A stretch of DNA of 34,717 bases from Nitriliruptoraceae bacterium (GTDB taxonomy: Bacteria; Actinomycetota; Nitriliruptoria; Nitriliruptorales; Nitriliruptoraceae): NCBI GenBank assembly GCA_007122985.1, contig SKSM01000177.1, positions 1 to 34,717 of the forward strand, written 5' to 3'. Below are positions 7,047 through 15,121 of the stretch, piece by piece. Each line of letters starts with the position of its first letter. Within the stretch, counting starts at the first letter, position 1. The position numbers and the translations under genes are program-made. Under the pieces are notes generated by a model. The model worked only from the letters and a program-made list of their open reading frames with translations, had not been told where the DNA came from and ran no database searches.

Positions 7047-8585
7047 TCAGCCCGCCAGTGCCCGCAACTCGGCGAGATCGACCAGTCCCGCCCGGCGTCC
7101 CACACCAGCCAGCGCCCGCAGGTCGCCGGCCGCCTGGGCGCGCTTGAGCCGGGAGAACCCGTAGTCGCGACCGGGGATGGCGGCATCCTCCGGGTCGTCG
7201 GCGACCGTCACCACCGCCACCAGCCGGTCCGATCCCCCCTTGTGCAGCTGGCCGGTCGAGTGCAGGTAGCGCGGTCCGATCCCGACCGTCACCGGGACGT
7301 CCAGCTCACGCCGCCAACGCGCGGCGACCGCGTGCAGCAGTCGCTCGTCGGGGCTGCCGGGCGTGACGAAGCCCAGCAGCGCCACGACGTCACCCTGGGT
7401 GACGGTGTCGGTGAGCGCGGCCACGGGCACGGGGTCGGGCAGATCCGCGCCGGTGTCCAGCACCTGTGCGGTGGCGTCCTTGGCGGCAGCCACGTCCGGT
7501 TGATCGAACGGGTTGATGCGCAGCAGCGCACCGGCGACGGCGGTGGCCACCTCGAAGCGCACCACCTCGGCGGCCAGTCGGTTCGGTCCGCTGGGGTCCA
7601 GCGCAATCGTCGGCACCTCCGGCGGGATGTCGGACAGTGCCGGGTGCTCACCGAACGCGACGACCAGACGGTCGGGGCCGAAGTGGGCGGTGTCCGGTGA
7701 CTCGTCGAGCACGGGCACGATGCCGGTGCCGTGCTTGCCGGTCGACTCGGCGACCAACTGCTCGATCCACAGGCCGAAGCTCGACATCGACGGCGGCAGC
7801 AGCAGCGTGAGCTTGTCGTGTCCGGCCCGCGTCGCCGCCGCCAGGATCGCGCCGAGCGAGAACGGTGTGTTCTCCCGCGGGTGGGTCCAGCGACTCGCCG
7901 CCAGCATCTCGCGTGCAGGCTCGAGGTGGGCCGCAAGGTCGAGGCCCAGCAGCGCGGCCGGGACCAGCCCGAAGGGTGTCAGCGCCGAGAACCGACCGCC
8001 CACGTCCGGCTGGCCGTGCACCACCCCGCGGAAACCCTGCTCGGTTGCGCGGCGGTCCAACGCCGAGCCCGGATCGGTGATCGCCAGCACGTGACGGCCG
8101 GCCGCCGTCCCGTTGGCTTCGGTCAGCCGCTCCCAGAACCGGTCGAGATGGCAGGTCATCTCGACGGTCGTGCCGGACTTGGATGCGGGAACCAGCAGCG
8201 TCGACGCCCACGGCAGCTCCCGCTCCGCGGCCAGCACCGCCCCCGGGTCGGTCGAGTCCAGCACCCGCAGCCACGGAGAGTCTCGCGCCGGCCCCAGGCA
8301 CCGTGCCAGGACCTCCGGGTAGAGCGACGACCCGCCCATGCCGACGAGCAGCACGTCGGTGATGCCGTCGGCACGCACGTCAGCGGCCAGTGCCTCGAGC
8401 GACGGCAGCAGCTCGTCCGCCCGCTCGGGCGCGTCCAGCCACCCGAGCCGATCGCTGATCTCGGTCGAGTCGTCGCCCCACACGGTGTGGTCGCGCTCCC
8501 ACACCCGCGGGACCAGCAGCATCGCCTCGTCGATCGCCGCCGCCGCGGCGTCGTGCAGCGGGCCGAGCGTGGCCTCGTAGAACAC
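7047..8585 (-). CDS. pgi: Glucose-6-phosphate isomerase
   Basis: A 512-residue phosphosugar isomerase that interconverts glucose-6-phosphate and fructose-6-phosphate in glycolysis and gluconeogenesis. It shows the two SIS-domain phosphate-binding loops, GMGGSS (82-87) and SKSGTT (135-140). It also has the ESTGK-type active-site stretch and, near the C-terminus, HSTGQLHKGG. The layout resembles the isomerase half of transaldolase/phosphoglucose-isomerase fusions more than the E. coli enzyme, but no transaldolase domain is present. The GTG start at 8585 is set by GGAGG 5 nt upstream; the frame stays open upstream but without signals. It also supplies the glucose-6-phosphate used by OtsA. It diverges from the DUF3467 gene. 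Confidence 0.9.
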   Translation of the reverse strand: MFYEATLGPLHDAAAAAIDEAMLLVPRVWERDHTVWGDDSTEISDRLGWLDAPERADELLPSLEALAADVRADGITDVLLVGMGGSSLYPEVLARCLGPARDSPWLRVLDSTDPGAVLAAERELPWASTLLVPASKSGTTVEMTCHLDRFWERLTEANGTAAGRHVLAITDPGSALDRRATEQGFRGVVHGQPDVGGRFSALTPFGLVPAALLGLDLAAHLEPAREMLAASRWTHPRENTPFSLGAILAAATRAGHDKLTLLLPPSMSSFGLWIEQLVAESTGKHGTGIVPVLDESPDTAHFGPDRLVVAFGEHPALSDIPPEVPTIALDPSGPNRLAAEVVRFEVATAVAGALLRINPFDQPDVAAAKDATAQVLDTGADLPDPVPVAALTDTVTQGDVVALLGFVTPGSPDERLLHAVAARWRRELDVPVTVGIGPRYLHSTGQLHKGGSDRLVAVVTVADDPEDAAIPGRDYGFSRLKRAQAAGDLRALAGVGRRAGLVDLAELRALAG

Positions 8586-8724
8586 AGCAACCTCCGGGCA
8601 GCCGATCCGGGACGCACACGCCGGCCGCGCCGTCCCCGCCCCCACGAGCGTAGGGCCCGTGGCGGTAGCCTCGACAGGCGGCGTCCACCCGGATCCGCCT
8701 GCCACCGACCGCGCGAGGATCGAC

Positions 8725-9039
8725 GTGAGCGACGAGAACGATCAGAGCGACAAGCCAGAGCCGAACCCGAACCCGTCCAACAAGCAGGTCCAGGTGGTCG
8801 TGCCGGACGACGTCAAGCACGGCCAGTATGCGAACTTCCTGGTGGTCTCCCACGGCCCCCACGACTTCACCCTGGACTTCTGCCAGCTGGTTCCCTCGGG
8901 CGAGCAGGGCAAGGTCAACGCCGAGGTGGTCTCGCGCGTGCGCATCGCCCCGACGATGGTCGGACGCGTGCTCAACGCGCTGAACTCCAACCTCTCGGGC
9001 TACGAGGACCGCTTCGGCCAGGTCAAGGCGCTCGGCTAG
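8725..9039 (+). CDS. DUF3467 family protein
   Basis: A small protein of 104 residues. The first 20 residues are polar and Asn/Pro/Lys-rich (disordered). The rest fits DUF3467: 'GQYANFLVVSHGPHDFTLDF' at about 39-58, then a conserved 'VSRVRIAPTMVGRVLNAL' segment. The family is widespread in bacteria and has no firm biochemical function. The GTG start at 8725 has GAGGA 5 nt upstream. The next gene, a HAD phosphatase, begins 1 nt after the stop, so they are probably co-transcribed. No signal peptide or membrane segment is seen. Confidence 0.88.
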   Translation: MSDENDQSDKPEPNPNPSNKQVQVVVPDDVKHGQYANFLVVSHGPHDFTLDFCQLVPSGEQGKVNAEVVSRVRIAPTMVGRVLNALNSNLSGYEDRFGQVKALG

Positions 9040-9040
9040 G

Positions 9041-9916
9041 GTGACCCCCTCTCCCACCCCGCTCGCCCCCGGACGCCACCGCGACTGGCTGCCGCCGGCG
9101 GGCGTGCGCTACGTCGTCTGCGACGTCGACGGCACCCTCGTCGGGTCGGACGTGCTGGCCCGGCCGGCGGTCGTCGAGGCCGTCGCGCGGGCCCAGGACG
9201 CCGGGGTGCGGGTCGGCTACGCCACCGGCCGGATGCGCGACGCGATGGCCGTCCTGCACGACCAGCTCGGCGCGCAGGGCCCCCATCTGCTGCACAACGG
9301 GGCCGAGGTCCGTGCCGCCGGACACACCATCGCGGCATGGCCGCTTCCCGACGGTGCGGTCCGCGAGCTGCTGGCGCTCGTAGCGCGACGCGACGACGCC
9401 TACCTCGAGGTCTACACCGAGTCCGGCTACCTCGCCTCGAGCCTCGACGAACGTGCAGCGCCGCACTGGGAGCTCGTGGGCGCACCGCCCCGTGGCGTGG
9501 TCACGCACGCGGACGAACTCGACGGCACCGACGTGCTCAAGGCGACCTTCACGGCGTTCGACCCGGCTGCGGTCGCCGACCTGGTCGACGCCAGCGAAGC
9601 GCTCGGGCTCTCGGCCGGATCGGCCAGCTCGCCACGCACGCCGCACCTCGCCTACGTCAACGTCACCCACCCCGATGCCGACAAGGGCCGTGCGCTCGTG
9701 CACGCGGCAGGCCACCTCGACGTCCCGTTGTCGCAGGTCGTCGCGATCGGCGACGCGGCCAACGACCTGTCGATGTTCGCCGTCGCCGGCACCGCCATCG
9801 CCATGGGGCAGGCCGACGTGCGCGTGCGCGATGCCGCCCACCTGGTGGCACCGCCGGTCGACGACGACGGTGTCGTGGCCGCCCTCGACGCGATCGCGGG
9901 CTGGCAGACGCGGTGA
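9041..9916 (+). CDS. HAD-superfamily hydrolase, Cof/IIB type
   Basis: A 291-residue phosphatase of the HAD IIB (Cof) class, usually acting on sugar phosphates or flavin/cofactor phosphates. Motif I is DVDGTL (near residue 30), motif II is ATGR, the conserved Lys lies in 'DADKGRAL', and motif IV is GDAANDLSMF. All catalytic residues are present, with a large C2B-type cap between motifs II and III. The GTG start lies one base after the stop of the DUF3467 gene and has little Shine-Dalgarno sequence, so translation probably depends on the upstream gene. It ends 21 bp from the convergent guaB stop. The physiological substrate cannot be inferred. Confidence 0.9.
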   Translation: MTPSPTPLAPGRHRDWLPPAGVRYVVCDVDGTLVGSDVLARPAVVEAVARAQDAGVRVGYATGRMRDAMAVLHDQLGAQGPHLLHNGAEVRAAGHTIAAWPLPDGAVRELLALVARRDDAYLEVYTESGYLASSLDERAAPHWELVGAPPRGVVTHADELDGTDVLKATFTAFDPAAVADLVDASEALGLSAGSASSPRTPHLAYVNVTHPDADKGRALVHAAGHLDVPLSQVVAIGDAANDLSMFAVAGTAIAMGQADVRVRDAAHLVAPPVDDDGVVAALDAIAGWQTR

Positions 9917-9937
9917 CTCACGCTCGCCGCCTCCTGC

Positions 9938-11431
9938 TCAGCCAGAGCCGGGAACCTGGTAGTTGGGCGCCTCGTGGACCACGTCCACGTCGTGGACGTG
10001 GGACTCACGCATGCCACCGGCGGTCTGGCGCACGAAGCGGGCGTGTTCTGCCAGCGCTGCCAGGTCTGGGGCACCGAGGTAGCCCATCCCGGAGCGCAGC
10101 CCGCCCTCGAGCTGGGCGGTGACCTCGCCGACCGCGCCGCGGTACGGCAGCAGGCCCGACACGCCCTCCGGGACCAGCTTGGAGGGCTGACGTGCCTCCG
10201 CCGCGCTGCCCCCGGCCTTCTCGGCCTGGAAGTAGCGATCGGCCGAGCCGGCCCGCATCGCATCGACCGATCCCATCCCGCGGTACTCCTTGTAGCGACG
10301 ACCGCCGACGAGGACCAGCTCGCCCGGTGACTCGTCGGTCCCGGCCAGCAGGTTGCCGACCATGGCCGCGGTCGCACCGGCCGCCAGTGCCTTGACGATG
10401 TCACCGGAGTAGCGCACGCCGCCGTCGGCGACCGTGGCGATGCCCAGCTCCGCGCCTGCGCGCGCGGCCTCCAGCACCGCGGTGAACTGCGGCATCCCGA
10501 CGCCGGTCACCACCCGGGTGGTGCAGATCGAGCCGGGGCCGACGCCGACCTTGACCACGTCCGCGCCGTGGTCGGCACAGGCCCGGACGCCGTCACCGGT
10601 CGCGACGTTGCCCACCATCAGCACGACGTCGGGATGACGGTCCTTGAGCTTCGCGGCGAACTCCAGGATCCCGGCGGAGTGGCCGTGCGCGGAGTCGACG
10701 GCCAGCAGATCGACGCCGGCGTCGACCAGGGCGGTGGCCCGCTCCTCAGCGCCGTCGCCGACCCCGACCGCGGCAGCGCAGAGCAGTCGTCCCCGTGCGT
10801 CCTTGGCGGCGCCGGGGTACTTGCGGACCTTCTCGATGTCCTTGAACGTGAACATCCCGGTCAGCAGCCCGTCGGCATCGACGATGGGCAGCTTCTCGAC
10901 CCGGCGGCCCTGCATGATCTCGCGCGCCTGCCCGAGGGTGGTGCCGGGCTCGGCGGTGACCAGCCCCTGGCCGGTCATGTGCTCCTCGACCCGTGCGCCT
11001 GGTTCGACGTCGATGCGCAGGTCACGGTTGGTGATGATGCCGACCAGCGCTCCCCCACCGTCGACCACCGGGAAGCCGGACACCTTGAAGCGTGCCATCA
11101 GCTCGAAGGCGCGCTCGACCGGTTCGTCAGGGCGCAGCGTGACGGGGTCGACGATGAAGCCCGACTCCGAGCGCTTGACCGCCTCGACCATCGCCGCCTG
11201 GTCCTCGACCGTCGCGTTCTTGTGGATCACCCCGAGGCCGCCCTGACGGGCCAGCGCGACCGCCATGCCGGCCTCGGTGACCTTGTCCATAGCGGCCGAC
11301 AGCAGCGGCAGGCTGAGCTGGATCCGCTCGTGCAGCGGGGTGCTGACGTCCACGTCGCGGGGCAGCACCGCCGAGGCCTGGGGGACGAGCAGGACGTCGT
11401 CGTAGCTCAGCGCTTCGGGGATCTCGGTCAC
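9938..11431 (-). CDS. guaB: IMP dehydrogenase
   Basis: A 497-residue NAD-dependent enzyme that converts IMP to XMP, the committed step of GMP synthesis. The N-terminus '[12 protein letters not shown]' is characteristic. A pair of CBS domains (about residues 95-215) is inserted in the (beta/alpha)8 barrel. The catalytic loop is [11 protein letters not shown] with the nucleophilic Cys, and EYRGMGS contributes to IMP binding. The length is normal. The GTG start at 11431 has GAGGAGG 6 nt upstream; the reading frame extends beyond it but without homology. It lies 127 bp downstream of rmuC on the same strand and could be read from the same or its own promoter. Confidence 0.97.
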   Translation of the reverse strand: MTEIPEALSYDDVLLVPQASAVLPRDVDVSTPLHERIQLSLPLLSAAMDKVTEAGMAVALARQGGLGVIHKNATVEDQAAMVEAVKRSESGFIVDPVTLRPDEPVERAFELMARFKVSGFPVVDGGGALVGIITNRDLRIDVEPGARVEEHMTGQGLVTAEPGTTLGQAREIMQGRRVEKLPIVDADGLLTGMFTFKDIEKVRKYPGAAKDARGRLLCAAAVGVGDGAEERATALVDAGVDLLAVDSAHGHSAGILEFAAKLKDRHPDVVLMVGNVATGDGVRACADHGADVVKVGVGPGSICTTRVVTGVGMPQFTAVLEAARAGAELGIATVADGGVRYSGDIVKALAAGATAAMVGNLLAGTDESPGELVLVGGRRYKEYRGMGSVDAMRAGSADRYFQAEKAGGSAAEARQPSKLVPEGVSGLLPYRGAVGEVTAQLEGGLRSGMGYLGAPDLAALAEHARFVRQTAGGMRESHVHDVDVVHEAPNYQVPGSG

Positions 11432-11558
11432 GTGCGTCCTCCTCGTGGCCCGGCGGAAGCGCAAACGTACCCCCGGGCCGATGCGCGGCCGCGAACCGAT
11501 GCCGGTGGTGCACACCCGACGCGGGTCGCGCACCGGTCGGGCCATGGCAGCGTCCGGG

Positions 11559-12824
11559 TCACCGACCGTCGTCGTCGGCCGCGCGCGGATGGTCCCCCTC
11601 GCCCGCGGTCGGTTCGTCGATGGCGACCAGGTGCGGCCCCGCCCCGTCGGCGAGCACCGCCTCCACCCCGCGGTCACGCCGCAGCTCGTCGATGCGCTGC
11701 AGCTGCTTCTCGAGCTGCCCGCGTCGGGTGGACGCCAGCGCGTCGTAGGCACGGGTGGTGGTCTCCAGCCCGCGTCCGACCTTGTCCATCGCCGCGACGA
11801 ACCGCTGCCACTGGTCGGCGAAGCCGGCTAGGAGCTCGAGGATCTCGTCGCTGACCCGCTCCAGTGCGACACGGTCGACCGCCTGGCGGATCACGGCGAG
11901 GACGGCGAACAGCGTGGTCGGTGAGCACAGGACGACCTTGCGTGCGAGTGCGTCGTCAAGCAGCGTCGGGTCGTGCTCGTGCACGAAGCCGTAGACCTGC
12001 TCGTTGGGCAGGAACAGCAGCACGCAGTCCAGGGTGCCATGCTGCGGATCGACGTAGTCACGCTCGGCCAGCTCCTTGACCCGCGCGCGCACGTCCCGCA
12101 GGAAGGCGGCCAGCCGGTCGTCCCGGTCGCTGTCCCCGTCTGCCTCCAGCATCGCCAGGTAGTTGCCCAGCGGGAACTTCACGTCCATGTGCAGGACCTG
12201 GTCGCCCGGCAGCAGGAAGGTCACGTCCGGGCGGGATCCGCCAGGGGTCGAGGCCTGCGTGCGGTAGTTGACCCCTTCGACGAAGCCGGCCGCGCGCAGC
12301 ACGTCCTCGGCCATGCGCTCGCCCCACTGGCCGCGTGCCTGCGACGAGGCCAACGCCTCGCGCAGCGCCGCGGTCGTGCTGGCCAGCTCACCGTGACTGC
12401 GGGCGACGCCCTGCAGCTGCTCGGTTACCTGGCCGAGCTGCGAGGCGCGTTCGCGGTCCAGGCGCTGCACGAGGTCGGTGACCTGCGCAAGCGTGCGCGA
12501 GACCCGGCCGAGCTCGGCATCGATCAGCTCCTTGCGGCTGCCCAGCTCCGAGGCGCCGGCCCGCACGCGCGCGTCCAGTTGCTCGCCGGCGACCTGCTGC
12601 AGGGTCGACAGGGCGTGCTCGAGGTCCTGGCGGTGGGCCGCTGCCAGCTCGTCGCGGGTCTGGCGCCGGGCGGCGTCCAGCTCCTCGCGCACGGTCGCGG
12701 CCAGTGCCGCCTCGTCCGCACCGCCGCTGCCACCACCTCGACGACCGAACAGACGCCCGACCAGCCCACCGACGACCAGTGCGGCGAGCACGACGAGCAC
12801 GACGGGCAGCAGCCCCTCCGACAC
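11559..12824 (-). CDS. rmuC: DNA recombination protein RmuC homologue
   Basis: A 421-residue protein with one N-terminal membrane helix (about 6-27) and a long coiled coil (about 45-150). The RmuC domain (about 155-370) has a PD-(D/E)XK-nuclease-like core around 'RPDVTFLLPGDQVLHMDVKFP'. In E. coli RmuC limits recombination at inverted repeats; the family is presumed to cut or guard DNA near the membrane. The putative active-site D...DVK arrangement is present. The GTG start is supported by GGAGG 8 nt upstream. The C-terminal 50 residues are acidic and probably disordered. Confidence 0.93.
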   Translation of the reverse strand: MSEGLLPVVLVVLAALVVGGLVGRLFGRRGGGSGGADEAALAATVREELDAARRQTRDELAAAHRQDLEHALSTLQQVAGEQLDARVRAGASELGSRKELIDAELGRVSRTLAQVTDLVQRLDRERASQLGQVTEQLQGVARSHGELASTTAALREALASSQARGQWGERMAEDVLRAAGFVEGVNYRTQASTPGGSRPDVTFLLPGDQVLHMDVKFPLGNYLAMLEADGDSDRDDRLAAFLRDVRARVKELAERDYVDPQHGTLDCVLLFLPNEQVYGFVHEHDPTLLDDALARKVVLCSPTTLFAVLAVIRQAVDRVALERVSDEILELLAGFADQWQRFVAAMDKVGRGLETTTRAYDALASTRRGQLEKQLQRIDELRRDRGVEAVLADGAGPHLVAIDEPTAGEGDHPRAADDDGR

Positions 12825-12940
12825 CGGTGTGACCTCCGGTCCGTGGCGTCCGGTGAACAGGTACGAGCAGGCTCACCGTAACCAGCGGGTGTGACGCCGT
12901 CCGGGAGGTGCTCCCCGTGCGGGCCCGCCGACGCGCCGGC

Positions 12941-14209
12941 TCACTCCTCCTCGTCGACGAGTCTGGAGGTGCCGCGCAGCGACACGTAGGAGCCCTCGAT
13001 CTCCGGGAACGGATCGGTCTCGTAGAGCTCCTCGTCCTCCGGGTCCCATTCTGGTTCGCGGCGAACCGGCTGCACGGCGGTGGAGGGAAAGTGCTCGAGC
13101 GACCCGGTCGGGCTCGCGTCCCACGACGCGAAGGTCAGCGGCGCCTGCAGGTACAGCGCGACCAGCCGGGCGGTGGCCACGATCCCGTCGAGGTGGGTGC
13201 GCTCGTGACCGTGCGTCGCATCGACGCCGAACCCGACCAGCGCCGCCCGAGTCTCCGCCCCGGCCTCGAGCGCCGAGGCGACGTCGGAGCGGTAGTAGCG
13301 GAACACGTCGCGGGTGGACTCGATCTCGTGGGCCTCGGCGAGATCGCACAGCACCCGGGTCAGGTGGTAGTCGAACGGGCCGTGCAGGTCCTGCATCGCG
13401 ATGCTGACGCCGGTCTCGGTCGACTGCTGACCAGGTGCGACCACCGCGGAGTCGACCGAGAGCATCTCGGCCACCTCGTGGCCGAGACCCGCCGCCCCGT
13501 GGCCGACCTCCTCGGCGATGGTGATCAGCAGCTCGGTGCCGACCTGGGGGGTGATCCCGGCCTCCTTGACCGCCTTGAAGGCCGCGAGCACCGCCGCGAC
13601 CCCCGCCTTGTCGTCGAGGTGGCGCGAGGTCACGAACCCCGAGCGGGTGATCACCGGGAAGGCGATCTGGGCGACGAAGTCCCCGACGCGGATGCCGAGG
13701 TCGCGCAGGTCCTGCGCGCAGGAGACCCGCTCGTCGACCCGCACCTCGACATGGTCCCAGGAGACCGGATGGTGGTCGACCGCGTCACCGAACGCGTGCC
13801 CGGAGGCCTTGGTCGGCAGGATCGTCCCGGTGTAGGTCTGCTCGGGATCGTCGGTGAAGATGCTGACCCGGGTCCCTTCGGAGAACCGTGAGCTGTGGGT
13901 GCCCACGGGCGCGACCGTGAGCCGCCCGTTGTCCTTGAGGTCACGGACCATGCACCCGATCGTGTCGGTGTGCACCACCACCGCCCGGTCGACCCCGTCC
14001 GTGCCGTCCTGGCCGCCGAAGCGGGCGGTCATGGCACCACGGCGGGTCAGCTCGAAGCTCAGCCCCACCTCCTCGATCCGTTCACCGACGTGCTGCATGA
14101 TCACGTCGGTCCGGCCGCTGGGGCTCGGGATCCGCAGCAGCTCGAGCAGGACGTCCTGCATCCAGGCGGTGTCGATGGGGACGTCGGTCACGTCGCGTCG
14201 GTAGTTCAT
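12941..14209 (-). CDS. M42-family metallopeptidase of the NAGGN osmoprotectant type
   Basis: A 422-residue di-metal aminopeptidase. Metal and catalytic residues are visible: H80-x-D82, the bridging Asp in SRHLDDKAG (195-203), the general base in AEEVG (232-236), D253, and a His among THGHERTH (332-339). Several segments match what I recall of the NAGGN-system M42 subfamily rather than ordinary PepA/FrvX proteins: ELTRRGA, VRDLKDNGRL, ILPTKASGH, GPFDYHLTR and DVFRYYRSD. That subfamily normally sits beside the NAGGN synthetase and amidotransferase, which here are 17 kb to the right. Its likely role is turnover or recycling of the dipeptide. An unusual acidic tail of about 50 residues (370-422) follows the catalytic domain. 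The ATG start precedes a plausible N-terminus; the ribosome binding site is weak. Confidence 0.85.
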   Translation of the reverse strand: MNYRRDVTDVPIDTAWMQDVLLELLRIPSPSGRTDVIMQHVGERIEEVGLSFELTRRGAMTARFGGQDGTDGVDRAVVVHTDTIGCMVRDLKDNGRLTVAPVGTHSSRFSEGTRVSIFTDDPEQTYTGTILPTKASGHAFGDAVDHHPVSWDHVEVRVDERVSCAQDLRDLGIRVGDFVAQIAFPVITRSGFVTSRHLDDKAGVAAVLAAFKAVKEAGITPQVGTELLITIAEEVGHGAAGLGHEVAEMLSVDSAVVAPGQQSTETGVSIAMQDLHGPFDYHLTRVLCDLAEAHEIESTRDVFRYYRSDVASALEAGAETRAALVGFGVDATHGHERTHLDGIVATARLVALYLQAPLTFASWDASPTGSLEHFPSTAVQPVRREPEWDPEDEELYETDPFPEIEGSYVSLRGTSRLVDEEE

Positions 14210-14270
14210 GCGCGCAGACGCTACCGCGACGGCCGGTCGTGCGTCCCACCGAACCGTCCACGGGCGTGGC

Positions 14271-14317
14271 GACGACGGACTGGCGGCGGCCCGTCGGGCC
14301 GCCGCCAGTCCGTCGTC
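14271..14317. terminator. 22-bp perfect stem-loop
   Basis: The arms 14271-14292 and 14296-14317 are exact reverse complements, with a GTC loop between them. The stem is GC-rich (begins GACGACGGAC, inner end GGCGGCCC). It lies 16 bp past the stop of the two-TM membrane protein gene and 62 bp before the M42 peptidase start. A terminator for the membrane-protein transcript is the simplest reading. No T-run follows on either strand. Confidence 0.75.
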
Positions 14318-14332
14318 AGGTGTGGGAGTCGC

Positions 14333-14887
14333 TCAGAGCAGGACGGCGCTGCGCAGGCGCCAGACCACGACCCCGAGCAGCAGGAGCGTGGCGCCGACCG
14401 CCATCGCGAAGGCGCTGAGGGCGTAGGCCATGATGCCCATGTTGAGCACCGTGGTCAGGCTGGTCGCGTCGATCCAGCTCAGACGGGTCATGTTCTCGAC
14501 CATGACCGGGTCGCCGTCGGCGTCGAGCACCACCTCGCCGGTCGCCTCGTCGATCTGTGGGACCATGCGGTCCATCTCGGCGTAGCGCAGGCCGTCGGTG
14601 CGGTCGAGCTGGTGCTGGGTGATGATGTCGGACTGCGCCCACATCGTGAACGGTCCGCGAACGGGGGCCTCGGCGATCGCAGCGTCACCGGGGGTGATGA
14701 TGTTCTCGACCGCGGCCTGCTGGTAGGTGAAGACGGCGCCGCCGACACCGCCGAGCACCGAGCCCGCGCCGACGATGATGGCGATCAGGGCGACGACCGT
14801 GAGCAGCCGTGTGGAGCGACCCACACGCTCGGCCTCTGGGACGTCGACGGTGTGAGGTGTCGCAGCGGGGCGTTCGGTGACCGACAT
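14333..14887 (-). CDS. Two-TM membrane protein of an uncharacterised actinobacterial family
   Basis: A 184-residue protein. A cytoplasmic leader of about 25 residues is followed by a TM helix (about 27-50). A soluble segment of about 95 residues, acidic and with no Cys, comes next, then a second TM helix (about 150-175) and a short tail. Such proteins occur in many actinobacteria and are sometimes labelled 'aromatic ring-opening dioxygenase LigA' in databases; nothing here supports an enzyme. The ATG start at 14887 has AGGAGGG 9 nt upstream. It is a single-gene unit: a 22-bp hairpin follows it, and the 234 bp upstream contain no gene. Function unknown. Confidence 0.8.
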   Translation of the reverse strand: MSVTERPAATPHTVDVPEAERVGRSTRLLTVVALIAIIVGAGSVLGGVGGAVFTYQQAAVENIITPGDAAIAEAPVRGPFTMWAQSDIITQHQLDRTDGLRYAEMDRMVPQIDEATGEVVLDADGDPVMVENMTRLSWIDATSLTTVLNMGIMAYALSAFAMAVGATLLLLGVVVWRLRSAVLL

Positions 14888-15121
14888 GGTGCTCGTCCCT
14901 CCTAAGGGTGCCGGCAGGTGGCCGGGGTGGCGACGCGACCTCCGCGCCGTTGGAGGGATCATCGGGCATCTGGGTCGGCCCGACAGTAGCCACACGACCC
15001 GTTCTCCACTGTCTGTGGTCCCGAAGTTGTTGTGACCTTCGGCGGCGTCGTGCTGACGACGAGCGCCTATCGAGGACCTTCGCCGCACGCCGCCGGACAC
15101 CGCCAGACCGTCGTGTGGGGC

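Noticed and set aside
7731-9044. 437-codon plus-strand frame across pgi and the DUF3467 gene
   Set aside because: It is Arg/Gln/Pro-rich, lacks a ribosome binding site and conflicts with two better-supported genes.
10568-11854. 428-codon plus-strand frame opposite guaB and rmuC
   Set aside because: It is a shadow of IMP dehydrogenase and RmuC; no recognisable domain.
14333-14887. Annotation as 'aromatic ring-opening dioxygenase LigA'
   Set aside because: The protein is a two-TM membrane protein with no metal-binding or dioxygenase motif; that label is a database error carried through similar proteins.
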